DNA of 64,000 bases from a virus. The stretch is taken from positions 1 to 64,000 of IMG/VR virus record IMGVR_UViG_3300036832_000367; one strand, given 5' to 3'. The translations under genes were made by a program, and so were the position numbers. Positions 43,038-50,815 of the stretch are shown piece by piece. How positions within the stretch are numbered: position 1 is the stretch's first letter; every line of letters begins with the position of its first letter. The notes beneath the pieces were generated by a model that was not told where the DNA came from, made no database searches, and saw only the letters and a program-made list of their open reading frames with translations.

Positions 43038-44594
43038 TTAATAACCTCCGCCAGCAGAGCCGTGAATGATCTTGGCCCACCTCTTACCGATCTCAGGCAT
43101 CGTGCTGTACTTCCTATCCTTGTCGACGCAATCTTCGGAAGTCGCCCCAACGTTGAACTCATTAAGCGGGATATGATGGAGTCCCGGAATGGTGACGAGA
43201 ACCCGATAGCCAGCCCAATCGAACTCGCGAATTCCACGAAAGTGTGCCTTAACGGTGGTGCCATTCTTGCGGACATGAGGCGCGACGAAATGGAAGATGC
43301 GCTGCTTGACGCCATTGCTTGTCAGTGTGATGTCGCGATCCTGAAAGAAGTAGCCCATTCGTCTCGGATCAATGCCAAATACTGCCGTTAGATCGCCGTT
43401 GCTGACACTGACCCGCGCCATGGCGTAGTAAGAGCCTTCGACATCGCGCACCAAATTAGCGAACATTCGTCCCAAAAAGGACTGCACATCAACGCCGTTG
43501 TCTTTCGCCCATTGCTGATAGTCAGATGGTATTCGCCACGCGCGCCGGGGGATGCGCTGAAGTTCATCACTAACCTTGTGCGCATGACCACTCCCCTTCC
43601 TTCGCCTACCCGTGACGACATCATCTCTCAGATGACGCGCCACTTTGATCGGCACCATCTCGGTGTCTAGAATGCGAAGGATTTTAATCGTTTGGCCATC
43701 GGCGCTGACGAATATACCAATCTCTTGAGGGCTACCCCATTTGCGCTTCAGGGTCTTGTCTTGTGGTTTATCCCACCAAACCGTCATGACGTAGATATCG
43801 CCACCTGTCATCGGCTGTAACGTAGACGGAGCCTTGCGCTTTTGATACTTCGTGAAATACATAAACTTCGGATGCCAGAGACTATCGCGCCCCGTGCGCC
43901 TATCATCATCCCCATCCAGTTCCTTTTTCTCGGTGAGAGGATCAGCGCCGATGGCAATGCAACCAAATGACGGTCGCTCTTTGTTGAACCACGCAGGCAG
44001 TTTAATGTCAGTATATTGCTGACGCTCCTGCTTCGTAATTTTCCTCCGTTTACTTCTGGCGTCACTTGTCGAATATGGAATCAGCGTTGCACCGAATTGT
44101 TTATAGAATCCATAGGAGTCTGGATCGTATTTCTTCATCCGCGCCAGATAGACCCAATAGCGATCAAGTTGATCGAGAATTGAGTCACGGAAGTTAAACT
44201 CGCCCCACAACTCGGATTCCTCGAAAAGCACATCGCCCTGACCGTCACCCTCAATCAACTCGTCAGCAATAATCGTGTCATTGGGGTCATCGACTAGTTC
44301 AACAACCTCCGGCCTTGCTCTTGGCTCCGGTCTTGGGGCTGGCGGCTTTCTGGTCACGGGCTGCGGCTGCGGTCCCTTGGGTACGACGAACTTGTCGCGC
44401 CGCCGCCGGGCACGTTCAAGGGCGCGCCTAGTGGCGCGATTGGGTTGAGCTTCAGTTGGCGGTGGCTCTGGCGTCGGAGGTTCTGGCGTCAATGGCTCTG
44501 ACTTCGTCGGCGGCGGCGCGATGACGGGAGTCGGCCGCTTCCATCGAAGCCAATGGATGACGTGTTGCCAGATATCTTTCAGTAAGAACCGCAT
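43038..44594 (-). CDS. Large protein of unknown function upstream of the recombination genes
   Basis: A 518-aa protein, starting at the ATG at 44594 (MRFLLKDIWQHVIHWLRWKR); the open frame upstream overlaps a divergent gene and is ignored. Residues 20-115 are Pro-rich and disordered. The rest is compact, with YWVYLARMKKYDPDSYGFYK, DIYVMTVWWDKPQDK, GIFVSADGQTIKILRILDTE and many Arg/Lys and aromatic residues. It stops directly before the exonuclease start. I do not recognise the family; a DNA-related role is suggested only by its neighbours. Confidence 0.8.
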   Translation of the reverse strand: MRFLLKDIWQHVIHWLRWKRPTPVIAPPPTKSEPLTPEPPTPEPPPTEAQPNRATRRALERARRRRDKFVVPKGPQPQPVTRKPPAPRPEPRARPEVVELVDDPNDTIIADELIEGDGQGDVLFEESELWGEFNFRDSILDQLDRYWVYLARMKKYDPDSYGFYKQFGATLIPYSTSDARSKRRKITKQERQQYTDIKLPAWFNKERPSFGCIAIGADPLTEKKELDGDDDRRTGRDSLWHPKFMYFTKYQKRKAPSTLQPMTGGDIYVMTVWWDKPQDKTLKRKWGSPQEIGIFVSADGQTIKILRILDTEMVPIKVARHLRDDVVTGRRRKGSGHAHKVSDELQRIPRRAWRIPSDYQQWAKDNGVDVQSFLGRMFANLVRDVEGSYYAMARVSVSNGDLTAVFGIDPRRMGYFFQDRDITLTSNGVKQRIFHFVAPHVRKNGTTVKAHFRGIREFDWAGYRVLVTIPGLHHIPLNEFNVGATSEDCVDKDRKYSTMPEIGKRWAKIIHGSAGGGY

Positions 44595-44684
44595 ACACTT
44601 GATCGTCCCGCTTTTGGGAAGCGAGGCTAGACATGGTAACGACGGCTTGTCAATACCGGAGCAATCGGTTAAAGGGATGGCCTT
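44595..44684. promoter_or_regulatory. Divergent control region
   Basis: A 90-base gap between the leftward 518-aa gene and the rightward Cro-like gene. TTGTCAA at 44647-44653 offers overlapping -35 candidates for both directions (TTGACA leftward), but -10 matches are weak. A short inverted repeat (CGCTT, five bases, AAGCG) lies near 44609-44623 and may be an operator. Confidence 0.4.
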
Positions 44685-44906
44685 ATGGACATGCATATGG
44701 ATGCTGGGCTGAAGCAGGCTATCCAAGCCATCGGCAACGCCAACAAGCTGGCGAAGGCATTGGGCGTGACCCGCCAAGCCATTTACTTTTGGGAACGGAT
44801 TCCGCTTGAGCGCGTCCACCAAATTGAAAAACTCACCGGCATTCCCAAGGAAGAACTGCGGCCAGATTTTTTCGGAGAGCCAAAGCGTGCCCGGAAAAAA
44901 CGTTGA
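44685..44906 (+). CDS. Cro/YdaS-like DNA-binding protein
   Basis: A 73-aa protein with the YdaS/Cro-type helix-turn-helix: LKQAIQAIGNANKLAKALGV, TRQAIYFWERIPLERVHQIE, ending KEELRPDFFGE with a basic tail. Proteins of this kind act as Cro-like repressors in prophage switch regions. Its start has AAAGGGATGG upstream, and it is divergent from the recombination block. Confidence 0.8.
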   Translation: MDMHMDAGLKQAIQAIGNANKLAKALGVTRQAIYFWERIPLERVHQIEKLTGIPKEELRPDFFGEPKRARKKR

Positions 44907-45366
44907 GCCGCAGCAAAAAGACCTGCTGACCGGCAGATGGCGAACCACCATCCGCCCGCGACGCGAAGATCGCGCGCTGCATATTCCGTTGGTCAGCATT
45001 CTTCGCTGGGCTCTGCGGCCCGGCGTGGTCATGCGGCACGTTCCCAACGGGGAAGGCCGCGATCCAAAAGTCGGAGCAAAACTCAAAGCGATGGGAGTCC
45101 TGCCGGGCAGCGCTGATCTGGAATTTTTCTGGGATAGCGCGCGCACGCCAGTGCAGCCATGTCTCACGGTGTTGTTTATGGAATTGAAAATCGGCGATAC
45201 GCAGCCATCGGACGCTCAGCAAATCTTCCGCCAGCGCATGGTAGAGATCGGCGCTGGCTACAGTTTGGTGCGGTCGGTCGACGAGGCGTTGACGATCCTG
45301 CAATCGCTGGGGCTGTTGCGCGACAACGTCAAGATCGAGCAGATCGGAAAGCGGCGAGAGATTTAA
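44887..45366 (+). CDS. VRR-NUC domain nuclease
   Basis: A 159-aa protein starting with GTG at 44887 (GGAGAG upstream) inside the 3' end of the Cro-like gene. The VRR-NUC pattern is clear: MRHVPNGEGRDPKVGAKLKA, MGVLPGSADLEFFW (catalytic Asp), LTVLFMELKIGD (the ExK pair) and TQPSDAQQIFRQRMVEIGAG. These act on branched or damaged DNA in replication and recombination; many phages encode one. Catalytic residues appear intact. Confidence 0.85.
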   Translation: MPGKNVEPQQKDLLTGRWRTTIRPRREDRALHIPLVSILRWALRPGVVMRHVPNGEGRDPKVGAKLKAMGVLPGSADLEFFWDSARTPVQPCLTVLFMELKIGDTQPSDAQQIFRQRMVEIGAGYSLVRSVDEALTILQSLGLLRDNVKIEQIGKRREI

Positions 45367-45647
45367 TGATCGAAGAAATAACCAAGGAGCAATGCGAACC
45401 AGTCTGGCGTGGTCCGTTGCCGTGGCTGATTGAGAAGCGATGGTTTCGCTCGGGAGTCGTGAGGGGTATTTTGATATTTGATAACGCCGATCACGATTGG
45501 AGCTTCATCACGCTCTGGCCCGATGAAAATAGGGTTTATCGCGGCGTAGACCTTGGTTGTAATTTTAAGACTCCGGATGAAGCAATTGTCGCACTGCATA
45601 AGTCAATGAACGCCCAGCCCATGGACTCACCGAAACTCGTTCTATGA
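45366..45647 (+). CDS. Hypothetical protein
   Basis: A 93-aa protein with its ATG overlapping the nuclease stop (TAATG). It reads PVWRGPLPWLIEKRWFRSGV, FITLWPDENRVYRGVDLG and ends SPKLVL. No motif was recognised. It is translationally linked to the nuclease and methyltransferase genes. Confidence 0.7.
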   Translation: MIEEITKEQCEPVWRGPLPWLIEKRWFRSGVVRGILIFDNADHDWSFITLWPDENRVYRGVDLGCNFKTPDEAIVALHKSMNAQPMDSPKLVL

Positions 45648-46255
45648 TGGGCAAGCGTTCATCCTTCGCACGCCGACCGCAGGATTACTACAGAACGCCG
45701 CCTGATGCGGTAACGGCGCTGCTGCCACATCTCCCCGCAGCAGCCGCTTTCATCGAGCCTTGCGCGGGCGACGGAACGTTGGTCGGCCATTTGATGGAAT
45801 GCGGCCACGCCTGCGTCTATGCCTGCGACGTCCGTCCCCGTAACCGGCTCATGATCCACAAGCGCGACGCTCTGGCACTCGACCGCAAGCTGGTCGAGCG
45901 GCGCGAAGCAAAATTCATCATCACCAACCCGCCATGGTCGCGGCCGATCCTGCACCAGATGATCGAGCACTTTTCTGACTTGCTGCCGACGTGGCTCCTG
46001 ATCGACGCCAACTGGATTTTCACCCGGCAGGCCGCGCCATATCTCAAGCGCTGCGTCAAGATCGTCACCATCGGCCGGGTCAAATGGATCGCGAATAGTC
46101 CATCGGTCGGCAAGGATGACGCGGCATGGATGCTTTTCACTCGCGCGCATCGCGGGCAGCCGCGCTTCTATGGGCAGCGCGACCTTGCTGTAGCATCAGG
46201 TTCAGCAACAGCCGTACGCGGTGCGGCACCGACTCGCCGTTCTCATAGCGGATGA
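45644..46255 (+). CDS. DNA N6-adenine-type methyltransferase-like protein
   Basis: A 203-aa protein with FIEPCAGDGTLVGHLMECGH (SAM-binding loop, residues about 36-55), an acidic strand end (YACDVRPRN) and the catalytic motif IITNPPWSRPIL, the NPPW form typical of adenine or cytosine N4 methylation. No target-recognition domain is evident, so the target is unknown; it may protect phage DNA or methylate GANTC-type sites. The last 25 residues overlap a convergent gene and look like a run-on. Confidence 0.8.
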   Translation: MMGKRSSFARRPQDYYRTPPDAVTALLPHLPAAAAFIEPCAGDGTLVGHLMECGHACVYACDVRPRNRLMIHKRDALALDRKLVERREAKFIITNPPWSRPILHQMIEHFSDLLPTWLLIDANWIFTRQAAPYLKRCVKIVTIGRVKWIANSPSVGKDDAAWMLFTRAHRGQPRFYGQRDLAVASGSATAVRGAAPTRRSHSG

Positions 46256-46349
46256 CGGTGCGCGGGCTGCACGACAGATATTCGGCCATCTGGCGCTGTG
46301 TCAGGCCAAGCTTGGTCCGGGCGCTTTTGACGAATGTGGCGTCGGTCAT
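46137..46349 (-). CDS. Small XRE-type helix-turn-helix protein
   Basis: A 70-aa protein: VKSARTKLGLTQRQMAEYLS, then CSPRTVIRYENGESVPHRVR and a helical end. A standalone helix-turn-helix that overlaps the end of the convergent methyltransferase gene. It is probably a transcriptional regulator. Upstream lie a CTGCAA-loop hairpin and a terminator. Confidence 0.8.
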   Translation of the reverse strand: MTDATFVKSARTKLGLTQRQMAEYLSCSPRTVIRYENGESVPHRVRLLLNLMLQQGRAAHRSAAARDARE

Positions 46350-46445
46350 GATTTGGCTCCAATCTCTCGCCGGGTTGACCGGGGACGCTCTGGGGTTTAT
46401 TTAACCAGCGTTGTGGTGTTCCAAGGTTCTCTCCTGTTGTTCGGC

Positions 46446-46463
46446 CGATTCTTGCAGGAATCG
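46446..46463 (-). repeat. Hairpin with CTGCAA loop
   Basis: Arms CGATTC and GAATCG around a loop reading CTGCAA on the leftward strand. It lies just past the terminator at 46474 and before the helix-turn-helix gene at 46349. The stem sequence differs from all other copies while the loop is identical. Confidence 0.6.
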
Positions 46464-46473
46464 TGATACAAAA

Positions 46474-46505
46474 AAAGGCCCGCCGGGTTTCCCCGGCGGG
46501 CCTTT
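46474..46505 (-). terminator. Strong rho-independent terminator for the leftward operon
   Basis: A 14-base perfect stem (AAAGGCCCGCCGGG with its complement), loop TTTC. On the leftward strand it is followed by a U-run (A-run 46470-46476). It should stop most transcription arriving from 46515-52892. Confidence 0.9.
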
Positions 46506-46514
46506 CAGTTTGGG

Positions 46515-46670
46515 TTACTTGTGGCAGTGGAACGTGGTTGCGTGCCGATGGCACAGAGAATGCGAGGGACTGGCAGTCGACATGACGATGCCAGCGACCA
46601 GTGTCAGCGCGATTATCACGCGCGCGACTGCCGCGACGAGATGCGGCAGCGCGATGGCTTTGGTCTTCAT
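46515..46670 (-). CDS. Small exported or membrane-anchored His/Cys protein
   Basis: A 51-aa protein starting at 46670 with AGGAGACC upstream. A hydrophobic segment (LVAAVARVIIALTLVAGIVM) is followed by a short tail SLCHRHATTFHCHK with two Cys and four His, which could bind metal in the periplasm. It is the last gene before the terminator. Function unknown. Confidence 0.65.
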   Translation of the reverse strand: MKTKAIALPHLVAAVARVIIALTLVAGIVMSTASPSHSLCHRHATTFHCHK

Positions 46671-46696
46671 GGGTGGTCTCCTGTTTTGGTTTACCT

Positions 46697-46969
46697 CTAG
46701 CGAACCTTGTAAAGCTTGCGAACGCTGAGATACTTTGAAGAAGCAGACATGCCGCCGTGCGATGTTCTTGTTCGCAATTTGATGTGGCACGGTATCCAGC
46801 CAGACGACCGTCCGACGATGAAGCGTTCTTTTTCGCCGGTCATGTCTGAGACCGTTTCAACACGCCAGCCTTCAAGGCCGATTAGTTGTGGTGACAGGCC
46901 AGCGTCGCTTCGTAAGGCATCGCGTTCAGCCGGTGTGAGCACATTCCATTTCTCTTGGGTCATGGTCAT
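46697..46969 (-). CDS. Hypothetical protein
   Basis: A 90-aa protein (start 46969; a second ATG two codons later). It reads NVLTPAERDALRSDAGLSPQ, LEGWRVETVSDMTGEKERFI and ends in a basic SSKYLSVRKLYKVR. A longer open frame crosses the upstream intergenic element and is not used. Function unknown. Confidence 0.7.
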   Translation of the reverse strand: MTMTQEKWNVLTPAERDALRSDAGLSPQLIGLEGWRVETVSDMTGEKERFIVGRSSGWIPCHIKLRTRTSHGGMSASSKYLSVRKLYKVR

Positions 46970-46998
46970 GGGTGCGGTGTTTCCTCTCTTGTTGAACG

Positions 46999-47053
46999 CC
47001 GCTTGCAGGCGGGGAAGCGAATGCTTCGTGCTGCGGCACAGGTCGCGCCGCAG
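46999..47053 (-). repeat. Intergenic structured element, copy A (divergent)
   Basis: Three hairpins: CCGC-(TTGCAG)-GCGG; GAAGC-(GAAT)-GCTTC; CTGCGGC-(9 bases)-GCCGCAG. It has the same order as the other copies, but the stems are different sequences and the ACTATGAG linker is missing. It lies between stop 47065 and start 46969. Confidence 0.6.
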
Positions 47054-47064
47054 TGTCGAAACAA

Positions 47065-47406
47065 TCAGTGGCCATGGTGCCACGTCTTGCCACCGTCGTG
47101 GCTGTGGTGCCCGTGTGCGAGCGCCTGACGATTGACGGTGCGGCCGGAAAGCGCTTCGGCTTGCGCAATGGCGGCGCGCGCCAGCGCCGATCCGGATGAC
47201 ATGATCTGGCGATAGGCGCACGCGTCGGTGATGCGCGAGCGGTCTTCAGCGGTCCAGCCCTCGAAAGCAATCGCGCCTTGCGGCCCGATCACCGGCTTGA
47301 CGGTCTTCGCCGCCAGCAACGTGGACAGCCGCGTCACGGCGGTTCGCACTTCCGTCTTGCGTTGCGAGAGTGTCTGGCCCTTTAGCAGTTGGGTGTCACA
47401 GGGCAT
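47065..47406 (-). CDS. Hypothetical protein
   Basis: A 113-aa protein; ATG 47406 with CGGAGA upstream. It has VTRLSTLLAAKTVKPVIGPQ and FEGWTAEDRSRITDACAYRQ, then an Ala-rich helix and a C-terminal His-rich tail (HGHHSHDGGKTWHHGH) that may bind metal. Function unknown. Confidence 0.7.
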   Translation of the reverse strand: MPCDTQLLKGQTLSQRKTEVRTAVTRLSTLLAAKTVKPVIGPQGAIAFEGWTAEDRSRITDACAYRQIMSSGSALARAAIAQAEALSGRTVNRQALAHGHHSHDGGKTWHHGH

Positions 47407-47428
47407 TTGGAATCTCCGGTTGGTAGTG

Positions 47429-47459
47429 CCGCGAGCCAAGCGTGATTGCTGGCTCGCGG
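47429..47459 (-). repeat. Intergenic inverted repeat
   Basis: A perfect 10-base inverted repeat (CCGCGAGCCA and TGGCTCGCGG) with an 11-base loop, between stop 47467 and start 47406. There is no U-run, so it is not a classical terminator. It replaces the three-hairpin element in this gap. Confidence 0.6.
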
Positions 47460-47466
47460 ATCGTAA

Positions 47467-48213
47467 TCAGGCGACCTTGCCGGGCGCGAAGTCGAGCACG
47501 CGGCCCTCGACCGCAGGCGCGGCGATCGGCCGTGCCTCGTCCAGATCGAGAAACGCCGTTCTCGATTCGGTAACCGCGCGGATGGCCCGCAGGTCGATCT
47601 CAGTCGCAGCCTGCTCGCCTGCCTTGACGATCTTACGGGCGCTCGACCGCGCCGCTTCAATCGCCACCTGCACGCGCGCCGCCGCGTCTGGCGACAACAT
47701 CTGGCCGATCCCCTTGACCCGGTTGGCGGCCTCGCGGATCACCTTAACGTCGAGATTGCGCAGACCAGCCTCCACCGTGGAAAGCAAGTCAGCCACCTCA
47801 CTGTTGATCGCCTTGACGGCTTTGACGTCATCCGATGCGATGTGTCCGACCAGCGCATAGACCGACAGCCGGGTCAGCGTCGCTTCGGCGTTGAAGTCCG
47901 CTACCAGCCTGTCCGCCGCCTTGATCGCGGCATCCAGTTCGTCGGCGTTGCGCTCCGGGCAAAGCAGCCCGAACGCTGACTGGGCGCACACGGCGCGGAT
48001 CAGCGATCCGGCCTTGCCGCGCACCTTTTTGCCGCGCTCGAACTCGGCAGCGTCGGCAATGACACGCTCGGTTTCCCAGCGCGCCTCGCTCGATCCATCC
48101 GCCGTCAAGTGTTCGGTTTCCAGATCGATCTTGCGGTATTGCACGTTGCCGCGTAGCGACGTTTTTAGCGACACGAGCAAGCCCGGTCGCAGTGTTGACG
48201 TGCGAAGTGTCAT
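47467..48213 (-). CDS. Hypothetical partner of the AAA+ ATPase
   Basis: A 248-aa helical protein: SLIRAVCAQSAFGLLCPERN, LVADFNAEATLTRLSVYALV, VADLLSTVEAGLRNLDVKVI. It is largely alpha-helical with no cofactor motif. It directly follows the AAA+ gene in the leftward operon, so a substrate or adaptor role for that ATPase is plausible but unproven. Confidence 0.75.
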   Translation of the reverse strand: MTLRTSTLRPGLLVSLKTSLRGNVQYRKIDLETEHLTADGSSEARWETERVIADAAEFERGKKVRGKAGSLIRAVCAQSAFGLLCPERNADELDAAIKAADRLVADFNAEATLTRLSVYALVGHIASDDVKAVKAINSEVADLLSTVEAGLRNLDVKVIREAANRVKGIGQMLSPDAAARVQVAIEAARSSARKIVKAGEQAATEIDLRAIRAVTESRTAFLDLDEARPIAAPAVEGRVLDFAPGKVA

Positions 48214-48239
48214 TAGCGTTCTCCTGTTTTTGGGGTTTG

Positions 48240-48302
48240 CGCTGTTGCAGACAGCGAGTGCAGGACAGCACTATGAGGCGGTCCCGTAGGACCGCCCTTA
48301 GT
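48240..48302 (-). repeat. Intergenic structured element, copy B
   Basis: Hairpins CGCTGT-(TGCAG)-ACAGCG, AGTGC-(AGGACA)-GCACT and GGCGGTCC-(CGTA)-GGACCGCC. All three stems differ from copies C-H, yet the linker ACTATGAG and the trailing CTTAGT are kept: strong covariation evidence for RNA structure. It lies between stop 48312 and start 48213. Confidence 0.7.
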
Positions 48303-48311
48303 GGTGTCAGA

Positions 48312-49886
48312 TCACAGATCGAGTGCCCGGACTCTGGGCTTCGCCTGATCGGCGATTTCGGGCGCGCTGGCGGGACGTGCCCGGCCATTGGCCCAAGCGC
48401 GCAGCTTCAGCAGGCGCTCCGCAGCGGTCTTGCTTAACGGCACGACCGTCTTCGCCGCAGCCAGCAGGTCGGTCGCATTGATCTCACGACCGCCGTCCGC
48501 GAATGCGGCATACATCGCATCCGGAACCAGCGCCGCGATTTCACTGCCCGTGAAACCATCGCTGGCATCGACGACCTTGTTCAAGCCCTCGATCTCGCCG
48601 CGCTTGAACTGGCGCAACGTGGCCTTGAGGATTTCCAGCCGCTCGATCCGCGTTGGCAGATCGATCCACCAGATTTCATCGAACCGGCCCTTACGCAACA
48701 ACTCCGCCGGAAGAACCTCGACATCGTTTGCCGTGGCGATCACGAACGCATCGTTTTTGCGTTCCTGCATCCACGACAGCACCGCGCCGAGAGCATCCGA
48801 CGAAACACCGCCGTCCGCCGATCCTGAAGTCGCGCCTTGCAGCGCTTTTTCAATCTCGTCGAACCAGACGATGCAGCGCCCCACTGTTTCGATGACCTTG
48901 AAAGCCCGTCGCAAATTGCCTTCGGACTCGCCAACAAACTTAGACTTGATGGCACCAAGATCGACTCGTAACAGCGGCACGCCCCATGCCGTCGATATCG
49001 CCTTCGCGGTAAGAGACTTACCGCAACCGGGAATACCAGCCAGCAGCGCGCCCTTCGGCGCAGGCAGGCCATAAGCGCGGGCCTGCGGGGTGTAGGCACT
49101 GGACCGGGAAACCAGCCACGTCTTGAGGTTTTCCAGCCCGCCGACCGCGTTCAGACCATCGGGCAGCGGATCGAACCACTCAAGAACGCGCTCGCGGGAG
49201 ATCACGGTCTTCTTTTCCTTAGCGACCGCGACCGGGTCGATGGTCCGCGACGTGACCAGCGATTTGCTGTAGCAGGCTTGGGCCTCGACTTGGCTTAGGC
49301 CGACCGCAGCATCGATGGCCGCCTCACGGCGACCGTTCACCATCGTATCTCCCAGATCGTATTGCTCGACCAGTGAGTCCAGCACCGCCGCGATTTCCTC
49401 ACGGTCGGGCATCGGCATTTCGATCACCGTGGCATGTCCCGCCAGTTCAGGCGGAATGTCAGCGGAAGGCGAAAGCACGATGATGGCTTGCGCGCGATCA
49501 CGCGGGGTGCCGGGCAGCAACCGCGCGAGGTTTCGTAACTGGCGCATGGTCGTCGCGCCAGCCGGTCCGCTTAACCATGCGGGCAGGTCGCGCATGATCC
49601 AGACGCCACGCTCTGGCGTGCCGACGACGCGGGATGCGCGCACTCGGATTTCGCCCAGCGCTTCGCCCGGATCGGCGAATTGCGGCTGCGCCTTGCCGCT
49701 CATATCGGCGATGCCTTGGCCGACGTCCCAAGTATAGGGAACGTAACCGGCCGATGCCGCCGCCTCAAACAGCAGACGCTCGGCGCGTGCTTCCTCGCGT
49801 GATGCCACCCAGATGAGCGGGTTTCGCGCGCGGAGCAGTGCCGAAACGTCGGCGGCCATTTCCTGACCGCGTGTGAGTTTTGACAT
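48312..49886 (-). CDS. AAA+ ATPase (Ycf46/spastin-like)
   Basis: A 524-aa protein. Residues 1-230 resemble the N-terminal degenerate ATPase-like part of Ycf46 proteins (NPLIWVASREEARAERLLFE, IIVLSPSADIPPELAGH). The AAA+ core follows: PKGALLAGIPGCGKSLTAKA (Walker A), CIVWFDEIEKAL (Walker B), FVIATANDVEVLPAELLRKG (sensor 1), RFDEIWWIDLP (arginine finger), and GFTGSEIAALVPDAM. Such ATPases remodel or unfold protein complexes. No protease domain is attached. Confidence 0.9.
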   Translation of the reverse strand: MSKLTRGQEMAADVSALLRARNPLIWVASREEARAERLLFEAAASAGYVPYTWDVGQGIADMSGKAQPQFADPGEALGEIRVRASRVVGTPERGVWIMRDLPAWLSGPAGATTMRQLRNLARLLPGTPRDRAQAIIVLSPSADIPPELAGHATVIEMPMPDREEIAAVLDSLVEQYDLGDTMVNGRREAAIDAAVGLSQVEAQACYSKSLVTSRTIDPVAVAKEKKTVISRERVLEWFDPLPDGLNAVGGLENLKTWLVSRSSAYTPQARAYGLPAPKGALLAGIPGCGKSLTAKAISTAWGVPLLRVDLGAIKSKFVGESEGNLRRAFKVIETVGRCIVWFDEIEKALQGATSGSADGGVSSDALGAVLSWMQERKNDAFVIATANDVEVLPAELLRKGRFDEIWWIDLPTRIERLEILKATLRQFKRGEIEGLNKVVDASDGFTGSEIAALVPDAMYAAFADGGREINATDLLAAAKTVVPLSKTAAERLLKLRAWANGRARPASAPEIADQAKPRVRALDL

Positions 49887-49982
49887 GGTGTTACTCCTGT
49901 TAGTGCCAGCCGCGCGGGACTAGGACGTATCTGTTCCAACCGCTGGCGCTACGCCTCGCTTCGGCGCAGGTGGTCTACAATG

Positions 49983-50050
49983 CGCCGCTTGCAGGCGGCG
50001 AATGTTGCGAAGGCAACACTATGAGACGGCGCAACGCGCCGTCCTTAGTG
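49983..50050 (-). repeat. Intergenic structured element, copy C
   Basis: Hairpins CGCCGC-(TTGCAG)-GCGGCG, TGTTGC-(GAAG)-GCAACA and GACGGCGC-(AAC)-GCGCCGTC, then CTTAG. Together with a few flanking bases it is identical over 75 bases (49981-50055) to copy F (51750-51824). The remaining gap 49887-49982 holds another imperfect inverted repeat (AGTGCCAGC near 49904, GCTGGCGCT near 49943). Confidence 0.75.
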
Positions 50051-50056
50051 TGGCTG

Positions 50057-50449
50057 TTAGTCTCCGAGATAAAAATACCAGCTACCGTCATCGCCCTTGT
50101 AGAGCCGTCCGGAATAGGTGCCGCGCTCGGCACCTTCCTGATATTCTTCGTAAGAGTCGGCGCTTTCCATTTCGCGGATATCGCCAGCAACAAACTGACA
50201 GACGAGACCTTGCAGATCGGCGTTTGACCAACCGGCTATTTCGTCGTCGGTCCATGCGCCGAAACCTTTGAAAAAGTCGCGCGCGGCATCAAGTGCGGTT
50301 TCGTCCGATAGCAGTGGATTGTGTCGGCCGTACTCGACCGAATTATTCCAAGTGAACGAACCCGCGTTCTGGCCAAGTTCAGCGATGCTGCCGGACAACA
50401 TCGGCATTTCATCGGAAGCTTTGACCATATGCGTGACATCTAATTCCAT
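50057..50449 (-). CDS. Acidic hypothetical protein
   Basis: A 130-aa protein (start 50449). It is very acidic: FKGFGAWTDDEIAGWSNADL, QFVAGDIREMESADSYEEYQ, DDGSWYFYLGD. It has a 30-base leader identical to that of the gene at 51069. The composition recalls DNA-mimic proteins, but this is only a suggestion. Function unknown. Confidence 0.7.
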   Translation of the reverse strand: MELDVTHMVKASDEMPMLSGSIAELGQNAGSFTWNNSVEYGRHNPLLSDETALDAARDFFKGFGAWTDDEIAGWSNADLQGLVCQFVAGDIREMESADSYEEYQEGAERGTYSGRLYKGDDGSWYFYLGD

Positions 50450-50469
50450 GGTGGTGTGTCCCTCCCTTC

Positions 50470-50519
50470 TAGTGTTTTGAAACAACACTATGAGACGGCG
50501 TGACCGCCGTCCTTAGTAT
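50470..50519 (-). repeat. Intergenic structured element, copy D (two hairpins)
   Basis: TAGTGTT-(7 bases)-AACACTA and GACGGCG-(TGAC)-CGCCGTC, with linker TGA and trailing CTTAGT. The CTGCAA-loop hairpin is missing in this copy. It lies between stop 50520 and start 50449. Confidence 0.7.
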
Positions 50520-50795
50520 TCATCGCTTCGATTTTGCTATTTTGCAGTCTTCGCAAGTGCAGCGCTGGGCCAACTTGAATTGGCGCTTAACTTCCCTGAC
50601 GGAAGACTCGTGGATGATGTGCATTCCACCTGCACGATCTACTTCCGTGTTTGCCCAACCCTTCTTGAGATATACCCAATAGGACCAAGGCTTATCGTCG
50701 CCCTCTGAATAATCCTTTTCCAGCCAGCCTTCATCAAACTTGTCGCTGTAGCTGGATAGAAAGGCTTTCAGTTTTTCTGGAAGCGGTTTTTCCAT
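50520..50795 (-). CDS. Hypothetical protein
   Basis: A 91-aa protein with AGGAGT upstream of ATG 50795. It reads LPEKLKAFLSSYSDKFDEGW, then SYWVYLKKGWANTEVDRAGG and ends RCTCEDCKIAKSKR with a CxCxxC pair. Function unknown. Confidence 0.7.
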   Translation of the reverse strand: MEKPLPEKLKAFLSSYSDKFDEGWLEKDYSEGDDKPWSYWVYLKKGWANTEVDRAGGMHIIHESSVREVKRQFKLAQRCTCEDCKIAKSKR

Positions 50796-50815
50796 TTTGG
50801 TGTTTACTCCTGTTG

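Noticed and set aside
42453-43391. Rightward 312-aa ORF
   Set aside because: It lies opposite the exonuclease and the end of the 518-aa gene, which have clear motifs and coupled starts.
46474-46505. Another copy of the three-hairpin element
   Set aside because: The perfect 14-base stem and U-run make it a standard terminator; it lacks the linker and CTGCAA loop.
48388-49074. Rightward 228-aa ORF
   Set aside because: It is antisense to the AAA+ core; no supporting start or composition.
49904-49951. tRNA-like fold near 49.9 kb
   Set aside because: Only the outer AGTGCCAGC/GCTGGCGCT pairing is present and the span is about 48 bases; no anticodon or T arm can be drawn.
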